In this document: positions 6,235 to 6,453 of the stretch, one piece after another
Numbering within the stretch: position 1 is the stretch's first letter
Layout of the letters: each line of letters begins with the position of its first letter
From: Prolixibacteraceae bacterium
Lineage (GTDB): Bacteria; Bacteroidota; Bacteroidia; Bacteroidales; Prolixibacteraceae
Direction: 5' to 3'
Assembly: GCA_016788685.1 (NCBI GenBank)
Contig: JAEUSS010000088.1
Location: 1-6,453 of the forward strand
DNA: 6,453 bases
The notes under the pieces: generated by a model
Databases searched by the model: none
Seen by the model: the letters and a program-made list of their open reading frames with translations, nothing else
What the model was told of the DNA's origin: nothing
Program-made: the position numbers and the translations under genes

Positions 6235-6453
6235 ATGAAAAACCTTTTGAAAATTGTTGTTTTACAGGCAATCCTGCTGTGCGCATGGCCTTCTTATTCC
6301 GTTCAGCCTCCCGGTGACTTTGCCAAATCGGCCATCTCTGTCGGCTTGGTGGTTGAAGACCTGAATAAAGCGCTCGATTTTTACATCAACGTCATCGGGA
6401 TGGTAAAAACCGGAGAATTCAGTGTGGACGCTGCAAAGGCCAAAGATCTGGGA
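6235..6453 (+). CDS. Exported VOC-family (glyoxalase fold) protein, 5' part only
   Basis: The first 73 codons of a gene that runs off the window end without a stop. Residues 1-22 look like a signal peptide (LLKIVVLQAILLCAW core, likely cut after S22). C16 lacks the small residue before it that a lipobox needs, so a lipoprotein is unlikely. From about residue 32 the sequence ISVGLVVEDLNKALDFYINVIGM matches the first beta-alpha unit of the vicinal oxygen chelate fold. In metal-dependent members the first strand usually starts with a His; here the aligned residue is S35, so this half may not bind metal. It begins 106 bp after the DUF1080-PHP gene in the same direction, with no clear promoter box or T-run terminator between, so cotranscription is likely. 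The leader is A-rich with no Shine-Dalgarno. Function cannot be told from this fragment; VOC members include isomerases, epimerases, lyases, dioxygenases and binding proteins. Confidence 0.8.
   Translation, partial: MKNLLKIVVLQAILLCAWPSYSVQPPGDFAKSAISVGLVVEDLNKALDFYINVIGMVKTGEFSVDAAKAKDLG

Overview
The window looks like chromosomal DNA from a Bacteroidota (Bacteroidetes) bacterium. Four things point there: A-rich leaders without Shine-Dalgarno motifs, two TAnnTTTG-type promoter boxes, signal peptides cut before Gln, and protein families typical of the phylum (a long exported S9 peptidase and a DUF1080 lipoprotein). A free-living Bacteroidales/Marinilabiliales-like organism is plausible, but the sequence does not fix this. 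I saw no mobile element, RNA gene or CRISPR array.

Layout. (1) 18-2816, plus strand: an exported S9-family (prolyl-oligopeptidase-type) serine peptidase with an intact Ser/Asp/His triad. (2) 2843-2889: a perfect 13-bp hairpin followed by a T-run, acting as terminator between two convergent transcription units. (3) 2888-4412, minus strand: a two-gene unit. An exported NIF3-like dinuclear-metal protein is transcribed first, and a HAD phosphatase/phosphoglucomutase-like enzyme follows 4 bp later. (4) 4413-4649: a divergent intergenic region with one promoter-like box per strand and a perfect 12-bp palindrome. (5) 4650-6128, plus strand: a lipoprotein fusing a DUF1080 (3-keto-glycoside hydrolase/lyase-like) domain to a PHP-like metal-hydrolase domain. 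(6) 6235 to the window end, plus strand: the start of an exported VOC (glyoxalase-fold) protein.

Function. Five proteins are visible and four carry export signals, so the region mainly encodes envelope or periplasmic enzymes. The DUF1080-PHP lipoprotein and the exported VOC protein lie in the same direction with no clear terminator or promoter between them. They may act together on modified sugars outside the cytoplasm, which is inference from domain content and order. The S9 peptidase is a separate unit and probably degrades peptides in the periplasm. No complete new multi-gene system is evident. The most unusual items are the DUF1080-PHP fusion with an altered metal site and the exported NIF3 protein with a changed metal motif.
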